Shown in pieces: positions 53,220-63,232 of a stretch of 64,000 nucleotides of DNA; positions within the stretch are counted from its first letter, which is position 1; each line of letters begins with the position of its first letter. The stretch comes from Podospora pseudoanserina. Its lineage: Eukaryota; Ascomycota; Sordariomycetes; Sordariales; Podosporaceae. The notes below the pieces were generated by a model. That model was not told where the DNA came from, searched no databases, and worked only from the letters and a program-made list of their open reading frames with translations. The DNA is taken from the NCBI RefSeq assembly GCF_035222485.1, contig NC_085920.1, forward strand, positions 62,001 through 126,000. Direction: 5' to 3'. Made by a program: the position numbers and the translations under genes.

Positions 53220-55196
53220 ATGGGATCCCAAGGCAAGCCGTCGTCCAAATTTGAGAGTCTTCCCTTGTCAACAAGCGGGCCGCTAGAATGCGCGCTCAAG
53301 GGCACCGTCCTACTCACCCATCCATACTTCAACAAGGGCTCAGCCTTCACCCACGAAGAGCGTCGAGACTTTGAACTTGCTGGGCTCCTGCCCCCAAGCA
53401 TCCAAACGCTGGAGCAGCAGGTCCAACGGGCGTATGAACAGTACAGCGCGCATCCTGATGATCTTTCCAAGAACACATTTTTGACCTCGATGAAGGAACA
53501 AAATGAGGTGCTCTACTTTAGGGTGAGATATACCAGCAGTCGCAAAAGACATGCAGATAACTGAGACATGCATGCAGCTGCTCCACGATCACCTGCCCGA
53601 GATGTTCAGCGTAGTATACACGCCCACAGAAGGTGACGCCATCCAGAACTACTCGCGTATTTTTCGGCGTCCAGACGGAGTGTTTCTCAACATCAACGAT
53701 GCCGACCGTGTTCACCATGATCTTTCGCTTTGGGGCACCCCAGATGACATTGACTACATTGTCGTCACGGACGGGGAGGAGATTCTGGGAATTGGGGATC
53801 AGGGTTGCGGTGGCATTCTGATCTCAATCGCAAAGCTTGCACTCACGACACTCTGTGCTGGTGTCCATCCTAACCGTGTCCTACCCGTGGTCCTGGATTG
53901 CGGGACGAACAACCAGGATCTGCTGGATGATCCATTGTATCTTGGACTCCGGCACAAGCGAGTGACGGGCAAGCGTTATGACGACTTTGTTGATACATTT
54001 GTCAAGTCGGCACGGGAGCTGTATCCGAAGGCTTACATCCATTTTGAAGATTTTGGGTTTGACAATGGTGAGTTTGCCTTGTCATATTGATGGCATTGGT
54101 CTGACGGGCAACAGCACGGAGACTACTCGAAAAGTACCGCCCGGAGATTCCTTGCTTCAACGATGACGTCCAAGGTACCGGCTGTGTAACACTTGCCGCC
54201 ATCCTTTCCGGTCTGCATGTCACGAAGCAGAACCTAGAAGATCTTCGCATGGTGGTATTCGGCGCTGGAACGGCGGGCGTTGGCATCGCTGATCAGGTCC
54301 GTGACGCCATCGCTACAGAACGAGGCATCAGTAAGGAAGACGCAGCAAAGCAGATCTGGTTCGTTAACCCTGAATACCCGTTTTATGCATGCGATGGAGG
54401 AGGTGCTGACACTACCAGGCTGATTGACAAACAAGGGCTACTGACTACCGGAGTGGAATCACTGTCAAAGACTCAGAAGCCCTTTGCAAGGTCTGAAGAT
54501 GAGTGGAGTGGAAAGGACAGAGATCTGTTGGCCGTGGTCAGAGAAGTCAAGCCAAACGCGCTGATCGGAACATCCACAGTCCCCAAAGCGTTTACGGAGG
54601 AGATCGTGCGCGAGATGGCCTCACATGTCGAGCGCCCCATCATCCTTCCGTTGTCGAATCCGACGCGCCTACACGAAGCTATCCCTGCTAATTTGCTAAA
54701 ATGGACAGACGGAAAAGCTCTGGTAGCAACTGGAAGCCCGTTCAAACCTATTAAAGGACCATGGGGTCAAGACGGACAAGAGGTTGAGATCGAGGTTGCC
54801 GAGTGCAACAACAGTGTCGTGTTTCCAGGCATTGGTCTCGGGTCTGTCCTGTGTCGCGCTCGGCTTGTTACAGACAAAATGCTGGTCGCAGCGGTGGGAG
54901 GGGTGGCAGAGCTGAGCCCGGCTCTGAAGGACGATATTGCGCCATTGTTGCCCGGTGTTGAGGTCGTGAGGGATGTCAGTGCAAGAGTGGCCCGCAAGGT
55001 GATTCAGGCAGCTCTGGAGGAGGGTGTTGCAACAGAACAGGGTATTCCAGAGAATGAGGACGATCTTGACGAGTGGATCAAGGAGCAAATGTGGAAGCCC
55101 GTGTATCGACCGCTCAAATTTGTGGAAAAGGAGGGAGCTACAAGAGAGGCAAAGGGTGAGATGAGGGTTGTTGGAAGTCTGGCAACACGCGACTGA
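53220..55196 (+). CDS. Malic enzyme (624 aa, 3 exons)
   Basis: Oxidatively decarboxylates L-malate to pyruvate and CO2 with NAD(P)+. Exons are 53220-53522, 53578-54067 and 54115-55196; introns are 55 and 47 nt. Joins give VLYFR-LLHDHLPEMF and FGFDN-ARRLLEKY. Catalytic Tyr115 sits in SVVYTPTEGDAIQNYS and Lys187 in ISIAKLAL. The metal ligands are Glu258-Asp259 in FEDFGFDNA and Asp in FNDDVQGTG (281-282). The dinucleotide site is MVVFGAGTAGVGIADQV (310-326), and a conserved SNPT-type segment reads ILPLSNPTRLHEAIP. There is no convincing mitochondrial presequence (the first 20 residues hold acids), so cytosolic location is likely. Cofactor preference is not certain from sequence. It lies upstream of and in tandem with the L23 gene. 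Confidence 0.93.
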
Positions 55197-55637
55197 TGGC
55201 TGCACTGAACGGTCGCTTATCTCGGGAAATGTAGGACTACGGTAAGAGTCACGATTAAGCCCCTAGAAGAGAGAATCACCTAGATATAAAGAAGCTTGAC
55301 CATAGGCAGCTTGCCCTTCACTTGGTGAATAAGAGCCGATTCACTGGCATCTCGACTGTGTGGAATCAATGTTGAGCGTGAGTGCTGCAAAGGGCAGCTG
55401 CGGGGCATTGCAGATGGCCCCACTTCACCTGCCAAGCAGAGCAGACGAGTGCCAGGGTTAGGGGTCCTATCGGTTTATCCACCCAAAAAAAACACGTGAC
55501 GGGCTCACAAATCGGTAGGGTTTTCGGTCCACACCAAAAATTATCGCGAAAGGCCTGTCTAATTCCAGTCCCGCCTTGTGTCCTCGAAATCTCGACTCCC
55601 CAACGACAAGTCGCATTTCCGCAACCAGACCTTCGCA
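55197..55637 (+). promoter_or_regulatory. RPL23 promoter with teloboxes and a CACGTGAC box
   Basis: The 440 bases before the ribosomal protein gene contain a telobox AGGGTTAGGGG at 55454-55464, a second TAGGGTTTT at 55516-55524 and a CACGTGAC E-box at 55493-55500, all within 185 bases of the start codon. TTAGGG-type boxes bound by Tbf1-like factors drive ribosomal protein genes in many fungi outside the budding yeast crown, and E-box motifs bind Cbf1-type factors. Occupancy here is inference. Confidence 0.5.
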
Positions 55638-56505
55638 ATGGCCAAACTATCGTGAGTACTGTCCTCGCCATCGCCATTTGTGTAATTTTCGCCCACGAAT
55701 CACTCGAATCGCATGCCTCGCCGCCAAAGTTGGATCTGGAACTTGCTGGGAGGAGGGGAAAGTTGTGGGGGGAAGTTGGCAAGCAGCTTGCGAAAAAGAG
55801 CTGGGGAATGATGTGCAGGACAGCAACTTTGGCGATCGGCGGCTGCGATTCGAGATGATATGATGGCTTCAAGCAAGAGCAAAATCACTTCGTTCAAAGA
55901 TCTTGGCTGACAGTGCAACCAGCCGCGGTGCCCCTGGTGGCAAGCTTAAGATGACCCTCGGTCTTCCCGTGTATGTTCGATATCCTGAACCGACGACTTC
56001 GACCGACGTTTCTCCAACGCGATCGCAAATGCCGAACGGAACGAAAGAAGGAATATGGGCGCTGACAGGGAAATAGTGGTGCCATCATGAACTGCGCCGA
56101 CAACTCTGGTGCTCGCAACCTTTACATCATCTCCGTCAAGGGTATCGGTGCCCGTCTCAACAGACTGCCCGCTGGTGGTGTTGGTGACATGGTCATGGCC
56201 ACCGTCAAGAAGGGAAAGCCCGAGCTCCGCAAGAAAGTTCACCCCGCCGTCATCGTCCGCCAGGCCAAGCCCTGGAAGCGCTTCGATGGTGTCTTCCTCT
56301 ATTTCGAGGACAACGCTGGTGTCGTACGTATCCCCGATCCATAACACAGGGCTGAGTGGAGGACTTGAAAGGAGAGAGGCTAACAATGCCATAGATCGTC
56401 AACCCCAAGGGTGAGATGAAGGGCTCTGCCATCACCGGCCCCGTCGGTAAGGAGGCTGCCGAGCTCTGGCCCCGCATTGCCAGCAACTCCGGTGTTGTCA
56501 TGTAA
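55638..56505 (+). CDS. rpl23: 60S ribosomal protein L23 (uL14, 142 aa, 4 exons)
   Basis: Large-subunit protein at the subunit interface. Exons are 55638-55651 (14 nt), 55914-55970, 56077-56323 and 56395-56505; introns are 262, 106 and 71 nt. Splicing yields [20 protein letters not shown], then [41 protein letters not shown] and a normal ending [18 protein letters not shown]. The uL14 signature ([20 protein letters not shown] and AVIVRQ) is intact. The unusually short first exon followed by a long first intron is typical for highly expressed ribosomal genes. Read without splicing, only exon 3 would be noticed (from 56087). Confidence 0.97.
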
Positions 56506-56917
56506 AGGGTTTATTTGGGCGAAGTTGATTTTGGGCATTGCGGAATTTCGACGAACACAAGATTCTGGAACCTGGGAACTTGCGGATCCCCCTCCCCCCC
56601 GAAGACGGCGGAGGACAGGAATCCGTGACACAAAAGGCCATAAAAGGCTTGGGCTGGATCGGGAAGGCTTTGCATTTCTGGTGAGGCGTGCTAGGGAGTC
56701 ATACCACAACTGCATGATACAGGTCAATTCAGAATCAGTTCTCGATTCCATTTGCGGGACGGCGCATCTTTTCGGGGATACTCGGGTTCTTTATACATTT
56801 TTTTTTCTACTGATATGCTGCAGTTGATGCTGTGTTATATGCTTTTTCGTCGTTTCATTGTGTTTGTCACTTCAACACCGACCCATCTCGATTTATTTAC
56901 ATTCGTCCGTCCATCGA
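56506..56917. other. Convergent spacer, L23 / alpha-beta hydrolase
   Basis: About 410 bases of two opposed 3' flanks. No gene was found. Confidence 0.65.
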
Positions 56918-58021
56918 TCACGTCCTCAACCACTGGAGCAAGGCGGCATGGAACCGATCAGGTGCCTGGATCTGTGGCGCGTGTCCCAGGTCTTCAAACT
57001 CGACCAGCGTGCAATTGGGTATCCTGTTGGCTGTTTCCTTTCCAATAAGCTCATACCTTCCCAACTTCTCCTTCACATCAGGAGGCGACCACTGTTTCCC
57101 GATGGCCGTTGTGTCCTTGGTCCCAACCATCAACAGTGTCTTTGATCGGACACGAGGGAACTCGTAAAAGACCGGCTGGGTCAGCACCATGTCCACCACC
57201 CTCGCCTGACCCTCGACAAAGTTTTGGGCTTCAGTGCCAGCGTAGATCTGAGCCAACATCATCGCCCACACATTGTACTCGGGCGCCCAAACCCCGAGGT
57301 AGTAGGTGCTCTGCTCGTACCCCTTTATTGACATGTAGTTTGACGTCTGTTCCGTCTTGAGAGTGATAGAAAGATCAGGGTATGGTACCCCGAGTTCGAG
57401 GTACGGCTCTAGCCCGATGGGATTGACGAGAACAAGGCTGGAGACTAGGTCTGGGTAGAGAAGGGAGAAGCGGGTGGCTAGCATGCCGCCCAGGGAGTGG
57501 CCTACCACTGTTATGCCATTGTTGCTGGGGTCTGTCAGGTCCAGGGCTGACAAGAGGGAATAGGTGTTGAGGGTTAGTTGGTGGAGGGAGTACTGGTAGA
57601 GGGTGCCGGGCTTGGAGGACTTGCAGAAGCCGATTTGGTCGGGGATGATGACGCGGTACCCGGCCTTTTGGAGGGTCGCGGCGGTGGTGGACCAGGTGAT
57701 GGAGCAAAAGTTTTTGCCGTGGAGTAAGAGGGCGATTTTGGGCTTGGGGTTGGGCTTTGTGCGGGTGTGACGGACGTGTTGTGGCTTGGTGGTTGCGGTA
57801 GGGGCGACGATGGGGGGAAGGTCGATGAAGGCCATCTCTAGGGGCAGACCCTGAGAGCCGAAATGGAAGAGTTGGAAGGGGTGGGGGTATGTGAAGTTGG
57901 AACCATTGAGGTCGGTTGGGAAGGGGCCATTGTCGATGGTCGTGTTGTTGGTCGCCGTCTTGCTTTGGCTCGCGATGGCTGCTACGGCTGATACTGCCAA
58001 GATGAGGGCGAGGAACAACAT
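56918..58021 (-). CDS. Secreted alpha/beta hydrolase (367 aa, single exon)
   Basis: Alpha/beta-hydrolase fold enzyme with an amino-terminal signal peptide (MLFLALILAVSAVAAIASQS). The oxyanion HG motif is LLLHGKNFCSITW (98-110). The nucleophile elbow GHSLGG places Ser176. The acid is probably Asp in LMVGTKDTTAIG, and the His is in EFEDLGHAPQIQAPDRFH near the end, the order of class-standard hydrolases of the epoxide hydrolase/haloalkane dehalogenase type. Substrate unknown; a secreted esterase or lipase-like role fits. The frame is open upstream to a Met at 58081, but the Met at 58021 makes a clean signal peptide, so it was chosen. Confidence 0.85.
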   Translation of the reverse strand: MLFLALILAVSAVAAIASQSKTATNNTTIDNGPFPTDLNGSNFTYPHPFQLFHFGSQGLPLEMAFIDLPPIVAPTATTKPQHVRHTRTKPNPKPKIALLLHGKNFCSITWSTTAATLQKAGYRVIIPDQIGFCKSSKPGTLYQYSLHQLTLNTYSLLSALDLTDPSNNGITVVGHSLGGMLATRFSLLYPDLVSSLVLVNPIGLEPYLELGVPYPDLSITLKTEQTSNYMSIKGYEQSTYYLGVWAPEYNVWAMMLAQIYAGTEAQNFVEGQARVVDMVLTQPVFYEFPRVRSKTLLMVGTKDTTAIGKQWSPPDVKEKLGRYELIGKETANRIPNCTLVEFEDLGHAPQIQAPDRFHAALLQWLRT

Positions 58022-59133
58022 CTTCACTTTCGGAGTTGCGCGAGACAACTGCACAGTGGTAGAGCCCAAGTTGGAGATCACTGTTTCCCCAAGGTGACTT
58101 TGTTGCGGTGACCTTCCAGGGTGGTATTTTGTTGGTAGTCGTGATCAGCCTGGCACACCAGATCATCGCTGGAGTCAGCCAAAAGGCTGTCGTGTAGCAT
58201 CTTTTAAGATGCTCGAACCCAAGACACTGGAATATTTGCCCCTGAATCCCACTTCACGAAAATCGGTGGGCACCAAAAGAATCTCATGTTGACATGCTTT
58301 TTCTTTCACGCTCATGACAACGACAGGGAAACAAGCTAAGGGGATCAGGGATGAATACAGTCATGACGGTGGGATATCAGTGGTTTATTTCTCGTCCCAG
58401 AAGCAATATCGGAACCCGGCCAAGCGGATGGCTGTGATATTGAGGTGGTGCGATAACTCGCCCTTGCATCAAAGATCAACGCTGCATGGCGGTCACCCGA
58501 TTCGGAGTTTCCTCGACCGTAGGTGAGACATGTACGGCTGAACTTTCCTCCCTTCAACACGTAGCACAGATCTGTAGTATCTACGCAGATTTGAAGTAAC
58601 ATCCACGGATCTTGCTTTTTAATCGCTCTTTGGGTGTTGGATAAATATGTCCAGCATGGAAAGGCTGCTTACCAAGCCCGAGTAAGAAACAACAAACCCT
58701 CCTAAACGGCAGGTCTAGGTCCATTCACGCTCCAGCTTCGCTTATCTGTTTCGGCATCCGGGGGCGCCATGATCGGCGCTGTCTGCTTGCCTCGAGGGAC
58801 CTGCCAAAATCCTTTAGCGCCACAGAAGCCTCTGGCCACTTGGAAGATCTCGGTGTGAGCACGGCAGGCTCCAGATTTCCAGAGGGTGAACTGAACAAGA
58901 CGGGAAATTCCATTGCCATCCTAAGGCGGCACCCGTGTCTTGGTGTCCAGGTTCCTCCCTTCCAAGAATGTAGGTACCTGGGCTCTGTTGGGTAAAGACG
59001 GGCGATGTCTTGGTAGGACACCACCATGATCACAGGTGGTTCTCTGTTGATATAATTAGGTCACATCCAGACCACTGCTGGGTGTCAGTTCGTGTGTTCT
59101 GGTTTGTTTCCTGAAGACGGTTCTGAGATCACT
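58022..59133. other. Divergent promoter region, hydrolase / SAT4-type gene
   Basis: About 1.1 kb between divergent genes. No third gene is supported; an AGGTACCT motif lies at 58972-58979. Confidence 0.5.
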
Positions 59134-60592
59134 ATGGCCTCCGGGAACTTGCCTGGTGAAAACAGGGCATACCAAATCGAGGCCCCTTGCATCGTCTTCT
59201 TCGTCCTAGCGCCAATCTTTGTGGGCGTTCGCCTTTGGGCGCGCATCAAGCCGAGAGGATGCTCTGGACTAGGCCTGGATGACTGGACTATTGTTCTTTC
59301 AACGGTACGCTAGACGCCACCCCTATTTCGACTAGCAAGCTAAATTTTAAAGATATTTGCAACTGTCGTATCGGCATTGATGGTAGCATCATGTGCCCAC
59401 GGCTTTGGTCAGCACATTGCCAACCTTACCAAGCCCAACAGGCTGATTACACTAAAAGTATGGGTCTTTTCTGTTCTTGTATGACCTCGTTAACCAACCT
59501 AGCTAACCTCCCTCAGCTGTTCTACGTCGCTCAAGCATTTTACAAGCTCACCATCAACCTCACCAAAGCCTCGATTCTCCTCCTCTACCTCCGTATCTTC
59601 CCCAAACAACGGTTTCGCAAAACATGCCTTGTTCTTCTAACCGTCATTCTTCTCTACATGGTCGGAACAACTGCCTCTTCGATATGGCAATGCAACCCGA
59701 TTCCGAGAGCTTGGGATAAGTCCATCGCCGGCACCTGCATCACCATCACGGCAAACTGGTACGCCAACGCCGTGTTCTCGATCACGACCGACCTGGTCAT
59801 CCTCGGGCTGCCCATGCATTCGATCTACACCTCTCATCTGCCGACAAGCCAAAAGCTGGCATTGATGGGTGTTTTCGCGCTTGGTCTATTCACGACAATA
59901 ACCTCGATTCTACGGATGACAACGCTCAATTTTTCGTCAACCAGCCCAGACATCACCTGTACGTATCTCTAACTTGTATCTGACCGAAACCATGAGCTGA
60001 GTATTGTCACAAAGTCGACATCGACTCTTCCATCTGGACCATGATCGAGCAAAACCTCGCTATCATCTGCGCCTGTCTTCCCGTCTGCCGGCTTCCCTTG
60101 TCATACATACTCCCCTCGTACTTTTCCACCTCCACCTCGCCATCATCTTCGTCTTCGATGCCCGCCATCAAGATGAAGCCGAGGATACACATCGGTGGCT
60201 CGTCAAGCTCGACTCAGGAGTTCAACGGCCATATCTCGGATGCCGAGGGGGGTTATGAAAAGAGGAGATATGGACAATACGGGATTGACAAGGGGGTGAT
60301 TGAGACGTCTGTTGGGGTCGTCATGCCGCCTGCTACACCTGTTACCGCTGGCAGGCCGGATACATCGGGGAGTAGGAGAACCAAGGCTGAGGAGTGGGTG
60401 CAGCAGCAGAGACGGGAACATGAAAACTTGGGTAGACAAAGCTTTCATGGCTCGGTTCTTTCTGCTGGGAGGAGTGGCCACGGTTCGGGCGAGGAGGGGG
60501 ATAGACAGAGCGAAGGGGCGATTCGGATGGTGAGGAACTATGGTGTTTTGTCTGATGGGAGGGAGGTAGAGCCGCATGCACAGGTAAGATGA
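59134..60592 (+). CDS. SAT4-type rhodopsin-fold membrane protein (431 aa, 4 exons)
   Basis: Second member in the window of the fungal rhodopsin/SAT4 family. Exons are 59134-59304, 59353-59457, 59517-59958 and 60015-60592; introns are 48, 59 and 56 nt. Joins are VLST-IFATVVS, ITLK-LFYVAQAF and DIT-FDIDSSIW. Helix 1 is IVFFVLAPIFVGVRLWARIK, followed by LGLDDWTIVLS (the conserved DDW/DDY). The family core KLTINLTKASILLLYLRIF and IWQCNPIPRAWDKSIAGTC (with the conserved Cys pair region) follows, then ITTDLVILGLPMHSIY. The last helix MIEQNLAIICACLPVCR carries the EQNxAIICACLP motif. The C-terminal 130 residues are cytosolic, Ser/Gly-rich and charged. No ligand is known. Confidence 0.88.
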
Positions 60593-61012
60593 GCATCGAA
60601 CTCAGGGTTTGAAGAGTCCGAGGGGTGGGGTTGACGCGGTATATGTTCCTAATGATATCTACATACCTATCCATATTCATAATGACAGGCCAATCGTCTC
60701 CATGAACCAGGCGAGAATGGCATGGTTAGAAATTCAATTTTATCATGGGAAAGCCAGAGACAGGTACAAACCCGTGGCAAACGCTGTTCCTATCACCATG
60801 GAAAGAAGTAAATTGTGGCCGTAAGTGTTCATAGATTGACAACGCTATATATGCAAACAAAAGAAATATGCCAGCAGTATGCTCAGTCCACGATGCCAAC
60901 CTTTTTATCCGTTCCCAATGCCCGCTACCCCGACCAAGCGCCGAATCCTGTGCTGTTGGACCCTGTGAAAATCCCCCAAAAACGAAAGCAAGAAATCGCT
61001 ATACCCGTCCGC
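60593..61012. other. Convergent spacer, SAT4-type / HET-domain genes
   Basis: About 420 bases, two opposed 3' flanks. No gene was found. Confidence 0.65.
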
Positions 61013-63232
61013 CTATTCCGCTTGATCACTCGTCTGTGCCGCTTGCCAAAGCAAACTGCTCATGCTAAGCTCCAGCACACCCTTGTTCTTCCTGACCATC
61101 TTGGCATTGACAGTCCGCATGTAATCCCTCTCCCATTTCTCCACAAACGTCACAGTCTCAAAGGCCTTGATCTCTGCTGTCGGCTTCAACATGAAGCCCT
61201 TCCCTTCCTGACCCTCTGCCTCCTCGTACTTCTCCGGATTTGTCACGTCAACCAGGACGCTCCTCCTCCCACCAGTGGCGATGACCTCGACACGCCCAGG
61301 GTCTACCCAGATGTCTTTGGCAGTTTTGACCATGTCTTGCCCATCCTCGGCTACCTCGCCGAGCTGTGGAATGGCCTGAGGTTGAACCTGATCCACCCAG
61401 GCCCTTTTCGTTCCGCCGTCCACAATGACCCTGAGAACGAATCCGCACTTGAGATGCTTGTTCCAGAATGTCACCACCGCTAGCTGATAGAGCACCCTCG
61501 ACTCCAGAGCGCCGACTCGCAACGTCCCAAACTCCTTGTTGTATTGGGCATGGCCCTTGCTCTGGATATCGATAACTTCATACCCTGGCGCGACGAGGTC
61601 GGGATACTTGAGCACCAAAATCTCCTCTATCGCCTTTGCCGCCTGTGGCCGATTTGCCGCTGTGTTGGGGATGTAAATATCACGCCGCTCAGCCTTTTCC
61701 AAGTCCGACACCGAGACCATGGTTGGCATTCTCGAGCGAGTCCGCACCATCACATTGGACGTCGCCGTCTGTGAGAGCAAGACCGCCAGTCGCCTTGAAG
61801 GGTCGTCCTCGGAGTGGCAGTTGAGCACGCCGAAATAGAGTTGCTGAGTCTGTGTTGCCGAGCTGCTTGCGCTGACGAGGTTGAATTTGACGTGCAGTCC
61901 CTTGTTGGTCATGGCGTAGTCGGAGACAGGTTCTGTTGAAGGTGGTGATACAACAACCTTTTCCATCCCCTTAAAGTCGGCAGGTGATCTCGCCAGCACC
62001 GGCATGGTGCCCGAGAGGGCCTCGAAATCCAATTCATCCAACTCGGGTGTCGTCCGCGTTCGTTTTGAAGATTTGTCCTCTTTTCCTAGGGCGCCCCAGG
62101 CAAATATTGACTGATCGTCCGTCCGGCGGATGATCTCTTCCTGTAGCCTCAGAAAGGCTTTGTCATATCCCTCGCCATAGATTATTGGCAGGTTGACCCC
62201 AAACAATCCAAGCAGACAATACGCCACATCCTCCGCTCTGGTCGTTTCTCTGCCCGCAGCCCACGCCATTCGCTGCGCAATGCTAGAGTTGTGAACCAGC
62301 TTCGGCTCCAACAAGACAACCTCCTCAATTCCTGTAATCTTCTCCACCGTCTTAACCAAACTAGACTTGGTCCCGAGCAATCGCCAGCCGTGGGCGTAAA
62401 ATACAAGCTTTTTCGGCGCAACAAGCTCTTGAAGGGTCCAGCCCCGCGTGAACCATCTCGAGGCAGAAAAGTCATCCTTCCATGTTCGGTACCCAGCGGT
62501 GTAGCTGTCAAAGTGAACGTCGTCAAGATAGGCGTAGCAGACAGCCGCTTTTTGGTACCAGCCAAACATGGAGTTGATCGCCTCGGAAAGCTCGCTGCTG
62601 CTTCTCCTGTCGATGCAGACAGTGTCGATCCAGATGTACGAGTGGCCGTCTTTGGAAGCCTGGGTGCATGCATAGCTGAGCTTGGCGTATCCCGCCTTTT
62701 GTTGAACTGGGTGGACCTGCGGTTGTGGTGGTTTCATGGGAGGAGAAGGAGGCGGCAATGCTAATGGCGGTGACGATGATGGCGTCATGGTTGTGGAAGA
62801 TGAGAAAGATCTGTGACTTTGGAGGTCGTCGTCGATTTCGGGCGATGGTGGTAGGGGCGAAAAGTAAGCAGACTGGCGCTGGAACCGGCTTGCATCACGA
62901 TGCCCGCGGAGAGCCGTGAGCATGTTGGCCAGCATCATGAGCTTCATGACTTCGGTCTTTTCCAGCGGCAGCTCTGGTCGGGCGGCGGTGATGTAGCCAT
63001 GGCTTGAGCCGAGTAGAGATGGTAATGAAGATGGTGGCGGTGTAGCTGGTCTGGGTTTTCGAAATGCGGAAAGGGACTCCAAATCCTGAAAGGTCACCTC
63101 CTCGGGACCCCAAGTGTGTGAAAATATGGCATAGGGAGGAATGCTGGGCTCAAAGAACTCCTCCACCTCGCGGGTGGTGACATTGAGCAGTCTCATTTTG
63201 GGTTTTGGGCGGTGTTCTTCCTGAGAGTTCAT
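61013..63232 (-). CDS. HET-domain (heterokaryon incompatibility) protein with interrupted HET domain (739 aa)
   Basis: HET proteins trigger cell death when hyphae of different genotype fuse. The domain starts normally (MRLLNVTTREVEEFFEPSIP, YAIFSHTWGPEEVTFQDLE, to about residue 53). It is then split by about 125 Pro/Ser-rich residues (about 54-178), and resumes with GYAKLSYACTQASKDGHSYI, WIDTVCIDRRSSSELSEAIN, WYQKAAVCYAYLDDV and RWFTRGWTLQELVAPKKL, ending with EDVAYCLLGLFGVNLPIIYGEG. About 400 C-terminal residues carry no NACHT or WD repeats, only an alpha/beta region rich in Val/Lys. Start at 63232 keeps MRLLN near the amino end. The frame stays open upstream to 63541, so an upstream exon is possible. 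No stop lies within the insertion; a hidden intron there would be about 375 nt, far above the local norm. Confidence 0.85.
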   Translation of the reverse strand: MNSQEEHRPKPKMRLLNVTTREVEEFFEPSIPPYAIFSHTWGPEEVTFQDLESLSAFRKPRPATPPPSSLPSLLGSSHGYITAARPELPLEKTEVMKLMMLANMLTALRGHRDASRFQRQSAYFSPLPPSPEIDDDLQSHRSFSSSTTMTPSSSPPLALPPPSPPMKPPQPQVHPVQQKAGYAKLSYACTQASKDGHSYIWIDTVCIDRRSSSELSEAINSMFGWYQKAAVCYAYLDDVHFDSYTAGYRTWKDDFSASRWFTRGWTLQELVAPKKLVFYAHGWRLLGTKSSLVKTVEKITGIEEVVLLEPKLVHNSSIAQRMAWAAGRETTRAEDVAYCLLGLFGVNLPIIYGEGYDKAFLRLQEEIIRRTDDQSIFAWGALGKEDKSSKRTRTTPELDELDFEALSGTMPVLARSPADFKGMEKVVVSPPSTEPVSDYAMTNKGLHVKFNLVSASSSATQTQQLYFGVLNCHSEDDPSRRLAVLLSQTATSNVMVRTRSRMPTMVSVSDLEKAERRDIYIPNTAANRPQAAKAIEEILVLKYPDLVAPGYEVIDIQSKGHAQYNKEFGTLRVGALESRVLYQLAVVTFWNKHLKCGFVLRVIVDGGTKRAWVDQVQPQAIPQLGEVAEDGQDMVKTAKDIWVDPGRVEVIATGGRRSVLVDVTNPEKYEEAEGQEGKGFMLKPTAEIKAFETVTFVEKWERDYMRTVNAKMVRKNKGVLELSMSSLLWQAAQTSDQAE

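Noticed and set aside
55652-55913. Possible box C/D snoRNA in the long first intron of the L23 gene
   Set aside because: A loose TGATG and a CTGA occur, but the C box is imperfect, the CTGA is better explained as the branch site, and no flanking stem was found.
58725-59033. 102-codon minus-strand frame between hydrolase and SAT4-type genes
   Set aside because: No domain, no signal or membrane segment, and the position is a divergent promoter.
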